Assembly: GCA_042093735.1 (NCBI GenBank)
Contig: JBELEM010000040.1
Span: 1-14,570, forward strand
Length of the DNA stretch: 14,570 bases
From: Hellea sp042093735
GTDB taxonomy: Bacteria; Pseudomonadota; Alphaproteobacteria; Caulobacterales; Maricaulaceae
Reading direction: 5' to 3'
Part shown: in pieces, positions 7,996 through 14,570 of the stretch
How the letters are laid out: every line of letters starts with the position of its first letter
Numbering within the stretch: position 1 is the first letter of the stretch
Notes under the pieces: generated by a model
Told to the model about the DNA's origin: nothing
What the model saw: only the letters and a program-made list of their open reading frames with translations
Database searches by the model: none
Made by a program: the position numbers and the translations under genes

Positions 7996-8301
7996 ATGAC
8001 GCAAATTTATAAACCAGGTATTAAACTATCAAGCAGAGTTTGTAAGACTCAAATAATGATTTTAAGAATTCCTGCTGTTGAAATGGAAATATTTTGTGGC
8101 GGGCTGCCCATGGTGATTGGTGATCCAACTGAATTTGAAGATCTTCAAGGAGAAAATAATGGTACCTTAGTAGGCAAAAGGTATACTGATGAAACAGAAA
8201 CAATGGAATTTCTTTGTACGCGCGGGGGTGAAGGCACCATAGCTGTAAGTGGTCATAAAATAGACATCAAATCTGCTAAAAAATTACCAAGTTCTGATTA
8301 G
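7996..8301 (+). CDS. Small conserved-looking protein of unknown function
   Basis: 101 residues from the ATG at 7996. GGAG at 7986-7989 gives a good ribosome binding site six bases upstream, so I prefer this to the TTG at 7984. There is no signal peptide or membrane segment. It has three cysteines (C16, C34, C74) and blocks that look constrained: CGGLPM (34-39), GTLVGKRYTD (56-65), MEFLCTRGGEGT (70-81) and AKKLPSSD at the C-terminus. I recall similar unnamed proteins beside acyl-CoA ligases and CoA-transferases in actinobacteria and proteobacteria, but I cannot name a family or function. It is one base after the thiolase-like gene and abuts the ligase ATG, so it is made with the CoA enzymes. 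A metal-binding, redox or accessory role is possible but unsupported. Confidence 0.82.
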   Translation: MTQIYKPGIKLSSRVCKTQIMILRIPAVEMEIFCGGLPMVIGDPTEFEDLQGENNGTLVGKRYTDETETMEFLCTRGGEGTIAVSGHKIDIKSAKKLPSSD

Positions 8302-9753
8302 ATGAATATATACTTAATACTTCAGATGGCTGCTGAATCTATGGGGGATAGAGAAGCAGTAAAACTAAATAATGATTCTATTACATTTTCAGAATTAAAC
8401 CATATGAGTAAATGCGTTGCTTCACTTGTAAAAAATAAAGAAAAAATAGGTTTTCTTTCAGAAAACAACCTATTAATGCCGGCTGCCTTATTTGGTGCTG
8501 CAATAGCTGGGGTTGAGTTTGTACCTTTAAACTACCGTTTGTCCAAAGAGCAATTAAATATGCAGTTAAAACGAATATCACCTGCAATTCTTTTTACTGA
8601 CCAAGATATTAAAGTTGAAGGTATTAAAACGATCGGTATTAACTCACTTACATTCGATAATGAAGCCGAACTTAATAGTCACATTGATGATGAAGCAGTG
8701 GCTGTAGAGTTATTTACTAGCGGTACAACGGGCGAGCCTAAATCAGCAATTTTAAAGCATAAAAACCTAATGGCATATATTTTGGGTACAGTTGAATTTA
8801 TGAGTGCTGACCCAGAAGAGTCCGTATTGTTAAGTGTTCCTCCATATCATATTGCTGGTATAGCAGCTGTTCTATCATCAAGCTATTCGGGTAGAAAAAT
8901 TGTTCAACTTCCAAATTTTTCTGCAGAAATTTGGATACGATTAGTAATAGAAGAGAAAATATCTAACGCTTTTTTAGTGCCAACTATGCTTAAAAGAATT
9001 GTTGAAAAATCCAATGATGGTCTGACGTTGCCATCCTTAAAAAATGTAGCCTATGGTGGAGGTAAAATGCCCAGATCAGTTATAGAGCGTGCCATGCAGT
9101 TATTGCCTCATGTGAACTTTACTAATGCTTATGGATTAACCGAAACTAGTGCTACAATTTGTATGTTGGGGCCAGAGGATCATAGGTCTGCATTTAATAG
9201 TAGTGATGCTTTGATTAAACGGCGATTGTCTTCTGTTGGCAGACCTATTCCTTCAATTGAACTAATTATTAAGAACGATAAAGGTAACATTTGCTCGCCA
9301 GAAGAACTAGGCAATGTTTGGGTTCGCGGAGAGCAGGTTAGTGGTGAATATAAGGGTATAGGCTCAAAGTTGGACAGCGAAGGTTGGTTTCCCACTAAGG
9401 ACAGAGGCTTCTTGGATAAAGATGGGTATCTCTTTATTGATGGTCGTGCTGATGATGTAATTGTAAGAGGCGGAGAAAATATCTCGCCCGGCGAGATTGA
9501 AGATGTGGTGCGAACCCACTCAAATGTTGAGGATGTTGCTGCAGTTGCAGTGAAAGATACAGAATGGGGAGAAGCGGTTGGTTTGGTAATTGTAGCTAAC
9601 TCTCCAATAGAGGATAATGAAATAATTAGATTGGTGAAGACAAAACTGAGATCATCGCGTGTTCCATCGATTATCAAGTACATGGATGAATTGCCATATA
9701 ATGAGACAGGTAAATTATTGAGGCGGGTAATAAGAGATAATTTTGTTGACTAA
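8302..9753 (+). CDS. Acyl-CoA synthetase (AMP-forming ligase)
   Basis: 483 residues, slightly short for the family but complete. It activates a carboxylic acid with ATP to an acyl-AMP and then a CoA thioester in the cytoplasm. Visible signatures: phosphate-binding loop FTSGTTGEPK (138-147), adenine motif NAYGLTET (275-282), ribose-binding D367 in TKDRG, hinge region GRADDVIVRGGENISPGEIE (381-400) and catalytic Lys471 in NETGKLLRR. All key residues are present. The acid-binding pocket does not reveal the substrate. The ATG directly follows the previous TAG. Its 3' end overlaps the next gene. With the two CoA-transferases it implies that more than one acid in the pathway becomes a CoA ester. 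Confidence 0.96.
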   Translation: MNIYLILQMAAESMGDREAVKLNNDSITFSELNHMSKCVASLVKNKEKIGFLSENNLLMPAALFGAAIAGVEFVPLNYRLSKEQLNMQLKRISPAILFTDQDIKVEGIKTIGINSLTFDNEAELNSHIDDEAVAVELFTSGTTGEPKSAILKHKNLMAYILGTVEFMSADPEESVLLSVPPYHIAGIAAVLSSSYSGRKIVQLPNFSAEIWIRLVIEEKISNAFLVPTMLKRIVEKSNDGLTLPSLKNVAYGGGKMPRSVIERAMQLLPHVNFTNAYGLTETSATICMLGPEDHRSAFNSSDALIKRRLSSVGRPIPSIELIIKNDKGNICSPEELGNVWVRGEQVSGEYKGIGSKLDSEGWFPTKDRGFLDKDGYLFIDGRADDVIVRGGENISPGEIEDVVRTHSNVEDVAAVAVKDTEWGEAVGLVIVANSPIEDNEIIRLVKTKLRSSRVPSIIKYMDELPYNETGKLLRRVIRDNFVD

Positions 9754-11005
9754 TTACGCACAAAATTATGCAAACCAATTACTCTCCGATTTAGGGATTA
9801 AGAAATTTATATCGCAACAATGTGATCATCCAGCATTAGCTTATCGACGCTCAGGCCTTTTGCAGATAAGTGATCAAATGCTACCTGTACCTCTAGCAAG
9901 CCATGCGGATGGAGCCCTATTGGCTTTAAAAGCAATCTCTGAAGATGCTAGTAAATTACCGAAATATGGTAGTCAGCTTTTGGGGGAGCGTGCTAGAATA
10001 AGAGGCTTAAGGAGTAAAAATAGAAAAACTGCTGGAGGTAAAGGGCGATTAATAAATACCAATGATGGATGTATGGCGTTAAACCTTGTTCGTGAAAGTG
10101 ATTGGGATCTTATCCCGGCATGGCTTGAAGATGATGTTTCGAACTGGACTGAATTACAAAAAATTACAAAAAAATTGAGTACTGATTATCTATTAACCCG
10201 GGCAATAGATATGGGTTTAGCTGTAGGTGCAGTTGGCATACCAAACAGGCCAAAAAGTTGGTTTTTTTTTAAAGAGTATAGTAAGGGAACTTTGAAAAAA
10301 CCTCTTATACTTGACCTTTCATCTTTATGGGCGGGTCCATTGGGGTCAAGTTTATTGGGAATGACAGGTGCACGAATTATTAAAATAGAAAGCCCTAACA
10401 GACCTGACGGAATGCGGTATGGTAACAGCCAGTTTTATAATTTACTGAATGAAAATAAAGATTGTGTCTCTTTAGATTTTCATAATCAGGATGGATTAGA
10501 AAAATTGAAGAAATTGATGCACTCAGCAGATGTAATAATTGAAGCTTCACGACCTAGGGCTTTTAAGCAGCTCGGAATATCAGCTAAAGAGTTCGTTAAA
10601 AAAAAGCCCGGTAAGGTTTGGTTGAGATTAACTGCCTATTCGAGAGATCAAAATCGTATAGGTTATGGAGATGATATTGGTGTTTCTGCGGGCTTGTCGG
10701 GAATTATGAGCAATGTTTATGGTTATCCCAGTTTTGTGGGTGATGCCATTGCGGACCCTATAAATGGGCTACATTTAGCCTTAATATTGCAGGCAAGTTT
10801 ATACAAAGGAATGGGTGGAATAATTGACTTAAATATGTGCGAAGTTTTGCGTTATGCTATGGGTGATTTTGATTGCGTTAACGGCGGGGTATCAGAAGAG
10901 TGGTCAAGTATCTCAGATGATGATGATAGTCCTCTTTATGAAATGAGAGAAGCATCAGGTCAAGCAAAAGGCCAGGGGGCCGATAATTCGGTTTGGCTAT
11001 GTTAA
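9743..11005 (+). CDS. Family III CoA-transferase with unusual domain order
   Basis: 420 residues. The start is TTG at 9743 (or the next codon, 9746), overlapping the ligase; the first ATG (9878) would cut off residues such as HPALAYRRSG and LASHADG, which look conserved. Residues about 100-170 (NTNDGCMALNL, WDLIPAWLED, AVGAVGIP) resemble the small domain that normally follows the nucleotide-like core in CaiB proteins. The typical N-terminal opening, LILDLSSLWAGPLGSSLLGMTGA, comes only at about residue 188. D338 in IADPINGL matches the catalytic Asp. After it only about 80 residues remain, ending in an acidic stretch (SDDDD). The order is thus small domain, then core, as in a permuted or half-fused protein. 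A T9 run at 10262-10270 is in frame. Catalytically competent by residues; the acid substrate is unknown. Confidence 0.86.
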   Translation: MLTNYAQNYANQLLSDLGIKKFISQQCDHPALAYRRSGLLQISDQMLPVPLASHADGALLALKAISEDASKLPKYGSQLLGERARIRGLRSKNRKTAGGKGRLINTNDGCMALNLVRESDWDLIPAWLEDDVSNWTELQKITKKLSTDYLLTRAIDMGLAVGAVGIPNRPKSWFFFKEYSKGTLKKPLILDLSSLWAGPLGSSLLGMTGARIIKIESPNRPDGMRYGNSQFYNLLNENKDCVSLDFHNQDGLEKLKKLMHSADVIIEASRPRAFKQLGISAKEFVKKKPGKVWLRLTAYSRDQNRIGYGDDIGVSAGLSGIMSNVYGYPSFVGDAIADPINGLHLALILQASLYKGMGGIIDLNMCEVLRYAMGDFDCVNGGVSEEWSSISDDDDSPLYEMREASGQAKGQGADNSVWLC

Positions 11006-12291
11006 TCAAGAATGCTGAGGTAAATGGAATAATTAAAGATATACTATTAGAAAAGTGTCTAATTGCTAAAATCGATAATAATATACCAGGAAGTAATTTT
11101 TATGACGCTCAGGGCGATGCTTTAATACCTGGGTTGCATGATCATCATATCCATTTGAATTCAACTGCGGTGGCCATTAACTCTGTCAATTGTGGTCCCC
11201 CTGATGTTTCTAATGAAATAGAACTAATAGAGAAGTTAAATGACCCGGGGCATGGATGGTTGCGGGGAATAGGTTATCATCACAGTGTGGCGGGAGAAAT
11301 AGATAGATGGTGGTTGGATAAAAATGGACCAAAGCGCCCCGTTAAAATTCAACACAGGAGTGGTAGGCTATGGATTTTAAATAGTGCTGCCTTAAAACTT
11401 ATTGGAAATAATAAGACATCTGATGGCCGCTTGTTTGATGATGATAATTCAGTACGATTTAGGTCTGAATTTCCAGATTTGAAACATCTTATGAATATAC
11501 TTTATTCTTACGGAATTACAGGTGTTACTGAAGTTACACCAAGTAATGGAGTTAAAGAATATTTAAATTATATTAATAAGGTTAAATTATTAAAAATAGA
11601 TATAATGGGAAGGTCTGATTTAGCTTCTAATCAGTCCAGATATCTAAAGATTCATTATCATGAACCTGACCTTCCTAGTTTAGGAAGAATAACTCAAGAG
11701 ATTAAATCAGCACATCAGCAAGGCAAGAATATTGCTGCCCATTGTGTCACTAGGTCCGAATTGATGTTAGTTTTAGCAGCATTAGAAGAGGCTGGCTCAA
11801 TTGAAGGGGATAGAATTGAACATGCAGCTATAACTGATGATTTTTTAATAAACTGGATAAAAAAATTGAATCTTATTGTGGTTACTCAGCCAAATTTTAT
11901 GGCTGAAAGGGTAGAATCTTATGTAAAAGATGTTGATGATTTTGAGCAAAAAAACCTATGGCGCTTAAAATCATTCATAAATTCTGGAGTAAGACTTGCG
12001 GCAGGAAGCGACTCCCCTTTTGGTAACCTCAACCCTTGGTTTGCTATGGAAAGTGCCGTAAATCGTCCGGTGGGCTTTGAAAATGAAGCTTTATCTCCAG
12101 AGGAGGCTTTGTCACTTTACATAAAACCTCCTTATAATGCTGGGGGTAGCTCGAAGGAAATTAAAGAAGGAGCAATTGCTGATTTATGTCTCCTTAATAT
12201 GCCATGGTCAGAAGCACGACTGAACCTCAACAATATAAAACCACGCGCTACCTGGATAGGAGGCGAGTTAGTTTTTAATCGCATCAATTAA
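10999..12291 (+). CDS. YtcJ-like metal-dependent amidohydrolase
   Basis: 431 residues from the ATG at 10999, which overlaps the preceding stop by 7 bp. An in-frame TTG at 10993 adds two residues and is less likely. The fold signature is LIPGLHDHHIH with metal ligands H50 and H52, then K217 in YLKIHYHE as the possible bridging Lys, H248 in AAHCVTR, H275 in DRIEHAA and D338 in AAGSDSP. The C-terminal beta-sandwich strand (IKEGAIADLCLLN ... TWIGGELVF) is typical of the superfamily. Such enzymes hydrolyse amide, ester or related bonds, sometimes lactones. As the last gene of a CoA-thioester operon it may open a ring or remove a substituent, but nothing in the sequence fixes this. No signal peptide, so cytoplasmic. 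The 3' end overlaps the convergent hydratase gene by 24 bp. Confidence 0.92.
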   Translation: MLIKNAEVNGIIKDILLEKCLIAKIDNNIPGSNFYDAQGDALIPGLHDHHIHLNSTAVAINSVNCGPPDVSNEIELIEKLNDPGHGWLRGIGYHHSVAGEIDRWWLDKNGPKRPVKIQHRSGRLWILNSAALKLIGNNKTSDGRLFDDDNSVRFRSEFPDLKHLMNILYSYGITGVTEVTPSNGVKEYLNYINKVKLLKIDIMGRSDLASNQSRYLKIHYHEPDLPSLGRITQEIKSAHQQGKNIAAHCVTRSELMLVLAALEEAGSIEGDRIEHAAITDDFLINWIKKLNLIVVTQPNFMAERVESYVKDVDDFEQKNLWRLKSFINSGVRLAAGSDSPFGNLNPWFAMESAVNRPVGFENEALSPEEALSLYIKPPYNAGGSSKEIKEGAIADLCLLNMPWSEARLNLNNIKPRATWIGGELVFNRIN

Positions 12292-13236
12292 ACCCCATTC
12301 CAAAGCTTTTTTTGCACTTACTTTTCTTGTTGTAATTGCCATATAGGCGGTATTCTGGCGTCCAATTCTTCGAGGAATACTAACAGTTCCGCCTGCACCA
12401 GGAATTAGTCCATATTTTAGTTCAGGTAATTGAAACCAAGAATTTTGAGATGCAACTATTTTTTTACTAAAAGCCGCCATCTCTATTCCTGCCCCTACTG
12501 CCCCGCCTCTTATAGTAACGCACAATTTATCCTGCAGTTGAATTAACTTTTTTGCGGGAAGTCCAACACTACGAATCCAATGTGCAGATGCAGGATCTGA
12601 GACTAAACCAAATTCTTCCACTGCCCCTCCTGCTGAAAATATCTTTCCGTTTGAGCTTAATGAAATTTTTGAGATATTTTTATCTATAATTGCCATATCA
12701 AGAATTTCATTAAGCTCGTCACGCATTTTTGTAGTTATTGCATTGTTTGTGTCAGCACGATTGAGTATTATAGACAGATTATTACTCTCTGAAATTATAT
12801 GTAAGTCTGGTGATTTTGACTGTGGTAGCTTTACTTTGTTTTTCTTTGGTAGCCATTTTTTAAATTCTATTCCTTTCTGAACGGTACTAAATGCAAAACT
12901 TTCGACAGTCAGTGCATTTGGCATAGATAGTTTTTCTGTTGCTCGTAAAAGCTGAATTAATACCATTGAGGTGAAAGGGTGCTCAGTAATATTCTTTGAT
13001 ATCAAGGGTAATTCTTTTGTATTTTTAATTACCAGATCACATTTTGTTTTTAACTTCCCTTCACCTATTCCAATAATGGGACATGGTGAATTGCTTATCC
13101 AATCACTTAAGGAGTCATCAGAACCATTAAGGTTAAATGCCAAATAAGGATTTTCCGAATTTGGTCCAAAATTATATGACTGAGGTTTATTAGCAATTAA
13201 ATCTAAAAACTCTGTAAAACTTAGTGGCTTTTTCAT
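12268..13236 (-). CDS. Enoyl-CoA hydratase/isomerase (crotonase) with extra N-terminal half
   Basis: 322 residues; a standard crotonase is about 260. Residues about 146-322 are a recognisable crotonase core: NRADTNNAITTKM, the first oxyanion block GKIFSAGGAVEEF (197-209), GGAVGAGIEMA (244-254) and LPELKYGLIPGAGGT (270-284). E252 and E272 match the two catalytic glutamates of rat hydratase, so water addition to an enoyl-CoA is likely. Residues about 28-130 look like a degenerate crotonase-type segment (CPIIGIGEG, PFTSMVLIQLLRA, ALTVESFAFSTVQ) without catalytic residues. GGATGA-type purines precede the ATG. It is transcribed away from tetR, with a probable operator between them. It would supply the beta-hydroxyacyl-CoA for the Ltp2-like aldolase. 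Confidence 0.92.
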   Translation of the reverse strand: MKKPLSFTEFLDLIANKPQSYNFGPNSENPYLAFNLNGSDDSLSDWISNSPCPIIGIGEGKLKTKCDLVIKNTKELPLISKNITEHPFTSMVLIQLLRATEKLSMPNALTVESFAFSTVQKGIEFKKWLPKKNKVKLPQSKSPDLHIISESNNLSIILNRADTNNAITTKMRDELNEILDMAIIDKNISKISLSSNGKIFSAGGAVEEFGLVSDPASAHWIRSVGLPAKKLIQLQDKLCVTIRGGAVGAGIEMAAFSKKIVASQNSWFQLPELKYGLIPGAGGTVSIPRRIGRQNTAYMAITTRKVSAKKALEWGLIDAIKN

Positions 13237-13261
13237 TGACTCATCCGTTTACATAAGTGAA

Positions 13262-13282
13262 TATCCGAACAACGTTCGGAAA
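13262..13282. promoter_or_regulatory. Probable TetR operator in the hydratase/tetR divergent region
   Basis: Inverted repeat with half-sites TATCCGAAC and GTTCGGAAA separated by 3 bp, one mismatch between arms. The right arm is identical to that of the repeat at 3972-3992. It lies 7 bp before the tetR ATG (13290) and 25 bp from the hydratase ATG (13236, minus), fitting autorepression plus control of the hydratase. I see no other copy in the window. Binding by the adjacent TetR protein is inferred. Confidence 0.78.
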
Positions 13283-13289
13283 GTCATAT

Positions 13290-13988
13290 ATGAATTCATC
13301 TATAACTAAAAAAGAGATAAAAGAAACAACTTATGGTCGTCCTCGTTTGCTTTCTCATGAGGGAATACTAGAAAGCGCTGTAGAACTAGGCCTTGAGGGC
13401 CTCACTATGAAGAGGCTTTCCAACCATCTGAATGTTGGAACGGCTACATTATATCAGTATTTTGATAGTCGTAAAAGTTTGATGCGAGCTGCTGCAGTTT
13501 ATTCTTTATCGGACGTCCCTTTGCCAGTCGATACAGGCCAGCATTGGTCAAGATTATCCAGAGAGTATGTGCATGTGATACAAAATTTACTCGCCGAAAA
13601 TCCAAGTTTTATTCATAGTTATCAGCATACAGATTACGGCTTTGAAGTTCAATTTCAATTAATTGAAAAATTTTTATCTTCAATGTCCAAAAGAGATTTT
13701 ACACCAAAAAAAGGAATGGAATTATTTAACATAATTGGGATGGTGGCATTTGCAGGGGCAATAGAAGTCACAAGACAAAGAGAATTTGAATATAATGATG
13801 AAACTATGGAAGATGTGGCTAAACGCCAATTCAACAAATTAAATAAAAAAGAATTTCCACATATGGCTGACGCTTTGTGTGTATTCACACAAGAACCGCA
13901 CAGTAAGTTAGAAGTATTATTGACTGCAACATTTAAATCAATTGCTCGGGAACGAGGAGAAGACGAAAGCGAAATAAGTGTATGTTAG
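13290..13988 (+). CDS. TetR-family transcriptional regulator
   Basis: 232 residues from the ATG at 13290. A GTG at 13257 is in frame, but its extension would be encoded by the operator palindrome itself, and GGAAAG just before 13290 can serve as ribosome binding site. The N-terminal helix-turn-helix domain covers about residues 22-66, with the typical block GLTMKRLSNHLNVGTATLYQYF (residues 38-59). The C-terminal helical ligand domain is divergent, as usual. It probably represses its own operon, the hydratase, the ferredoxin unit and the CoA-transferase operon through the two 21-bp repeats, released by a pathway intermediate, often an acyl-CoA in catabolic TetR regulators (inference). Its last 7 bp overlap the P450 start. 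Confidence 0.95.
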   Translation: MNSSITKKEIKETTYGRPRLLSHEGILESAVELGLEGLTMKRLSNHLNVGTATLYQYFDSRKSLMRAAAVYSLSDVPLPVDTGQHWSRLSREYVHVIQNLLAENPSFIHSYQHTDYGFEVQFQLIEKFLSSMSKRDFTPKKGMELFNIIGMVAFAGAIEVTRQREFEYNDETMEDVAKRQFNKLNKKEFPHMADALCVFTQEPHSKLEVLLTATFKSIARERGEDESEISVC

Positions 13989-14570
13989 AAAAAGCCAATA
14001 CAAAAAATAAAACTAAAAAAATCCCACTAGTCAAAGGTATACCCTTTATCGGCAGCACTTTCGAAATGGCTAAAGACCCTGCCGCATTTTTTGTAAGAGC
14101 ATATCGAGATTATGGTCCAGTCTATCAAGTTAATGTTTTTGGAAGAAAACAATATGTAATAGCAGGAGTTGAGTCAGCTAAATTAATGTCAACGAAAAAA
14201 GGCAGAGATGGACTGCGATCAAAGGAATTTTGGCAAGACTTTGTTGACCATTTTGGAGCCTCTAAAACACTTACTCAAATTGATGGCGAAGAGCATCGTA
14301 AAATGAGAACAATAATGCGAAAGGGATTTTCCAGGGAGGCGGCTGCTGGAAAATACCACATGCTCACTGATATTGGGGATAAATCAATTACACGCGACTG
14401 GATAGAGGGAGAAAGTATCCCAGTTGTAGAGGCTTATCAGTACATGATTGTACAAATGATTGGCGAGATGATGAGCGGAGACGCACCATTAGAATACGTT
14501 AAAGATATAAGAACAAATATACTTTTTCTTTTGAACACTTTAGTGGCACGGGTTAGGCCAAAATTTTTTT
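13982..14570 (+). CDS. Cytochrome P450, N-terminal part (3' end outside window)
   Basis: Open frame from the ATG at 13982, which overlaps the tetR stop by 7 bp, to the window end: 196 residues of an expected 400-460. The P450 N-terminal pattern is clear: VKGIPFIGSTFEM (17-29), KDPAAFFVRAYRDYGPVY (31-48) and VFGRKQYVIAG (52-62). The helix C block GEEHRKMRTIMRKGFSR (102-118) follows, where H105 and R109 would contact the heme propionates. The heme Cys and I-helix lie outside. There is no membrane anchor, so it is a soluble class I-type enzyme, probably fed by the [2Fe-2S] ferredoxin at 3615-3929. It likely starts the pathway by hydroxylating a hydrophobic substrate. The P450 subfamily cannot be told from this part. 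Confidence 0.92.
   Translation, partial: MLEKANTKNKTKKIPLVKGIPFIGSTFEMAKDPAAFFVRAYRDYGPVYQVNVFGRKQYVIAGVESAKLMSTKKGRDGLRSKEFWQDFVDHFGASKTLTQIDGEEHRKMRTIMRKGFSREAAAGKYHMLTDIGDKSITRDWIEGESIPVVEAYQYMIVQMIGEMMSGDAPLEYVKDIRTNILFLLNTLVARVRPKFF

Noticed and set aside
13257..13289. GTG start giving TetR 11 extra residues
   Set aside because: That stretch contains the operator palindrome, and the ATG at 13290 has a better ribosome binding site and a normal family N-terminus.

Overview
The window is a densely coding, A+T-rich stretch of bacterial chromosome with no RNA genes, insertion sequences, CRISPR arrays or long non-coding gaps. The AT-biased codon use, minimal gene spacing, sulfatases and CoA-transferase-rich catabolic genes suggest a free-living, probably marine, Gram-negative bacterium such as an AT-rich Alpha- or Gammaproteobacterium. 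The sequence alone does not fix the taxon. Several proteins (DUF35 protein, lipid-transfer thiolase, P450, the 101-residue protein) resemble families well known from actinobacterial steroid and acyl-CoA catabolism.

Layout. Positions 1-2773 (+) hold a 5'-truncated type I sulfatase overlapping a membrane-anchored alkylsulfatase-like metallo-beta-lactamase protein. Positions 2749-3929 (-) hold a two-gene unit: a putidaredoxin-type [2Fe-2S] ferredoxin followed by an alpha/beta hydrolase. Positions 4030-12291 (+) hold a seven-gene operon with almost no spacing: fused tandem family III CoA-transferase, DUF35 Zn-ribbon/OB protein, Ltp2-like thiolase-superfamily protein, small conserved-looking protein, acyl-CoA ligase, second CoA-transferase of unusual order, and YtcJ-like amidohydrolase. 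Positions 12268-13236 (-) hold an enoyl-CoA hydratase with an extra N-terminal half. From 13290 (+) there is a TetR regulator overlapping a cytochrome P450 that runs off the window end.

Two near-identical 21-bp inverted repeats (GAAC-N3-GTTC core) lie only in the two divergent intergenic regions, one between ferredoxin and CoA-transferase and the other between hydratase and tetR. They link all the catabolic units into one probable regulon of the local TetR protein.

Proposed joint action (inference): P450 and ferredoxin oxidise a hydrophobic substrate, the ligase and CoA-transferases make CoA thioesters, the hydratase makes a beta-hydroxyacyl-CoA, and the Ltp2-like/DUF35 pair cleaves it by a retro-aldol step. 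That logic is known for steroid side chains and would suit a branched (sterol, bile-acid-like or isoprenoid) substrate. No acyl-CoA dehydrogenase or ferredoxin reductase is visible. The sulfatase pair could desulfate the substrate first, but it has no shared operator and may be unrelated.
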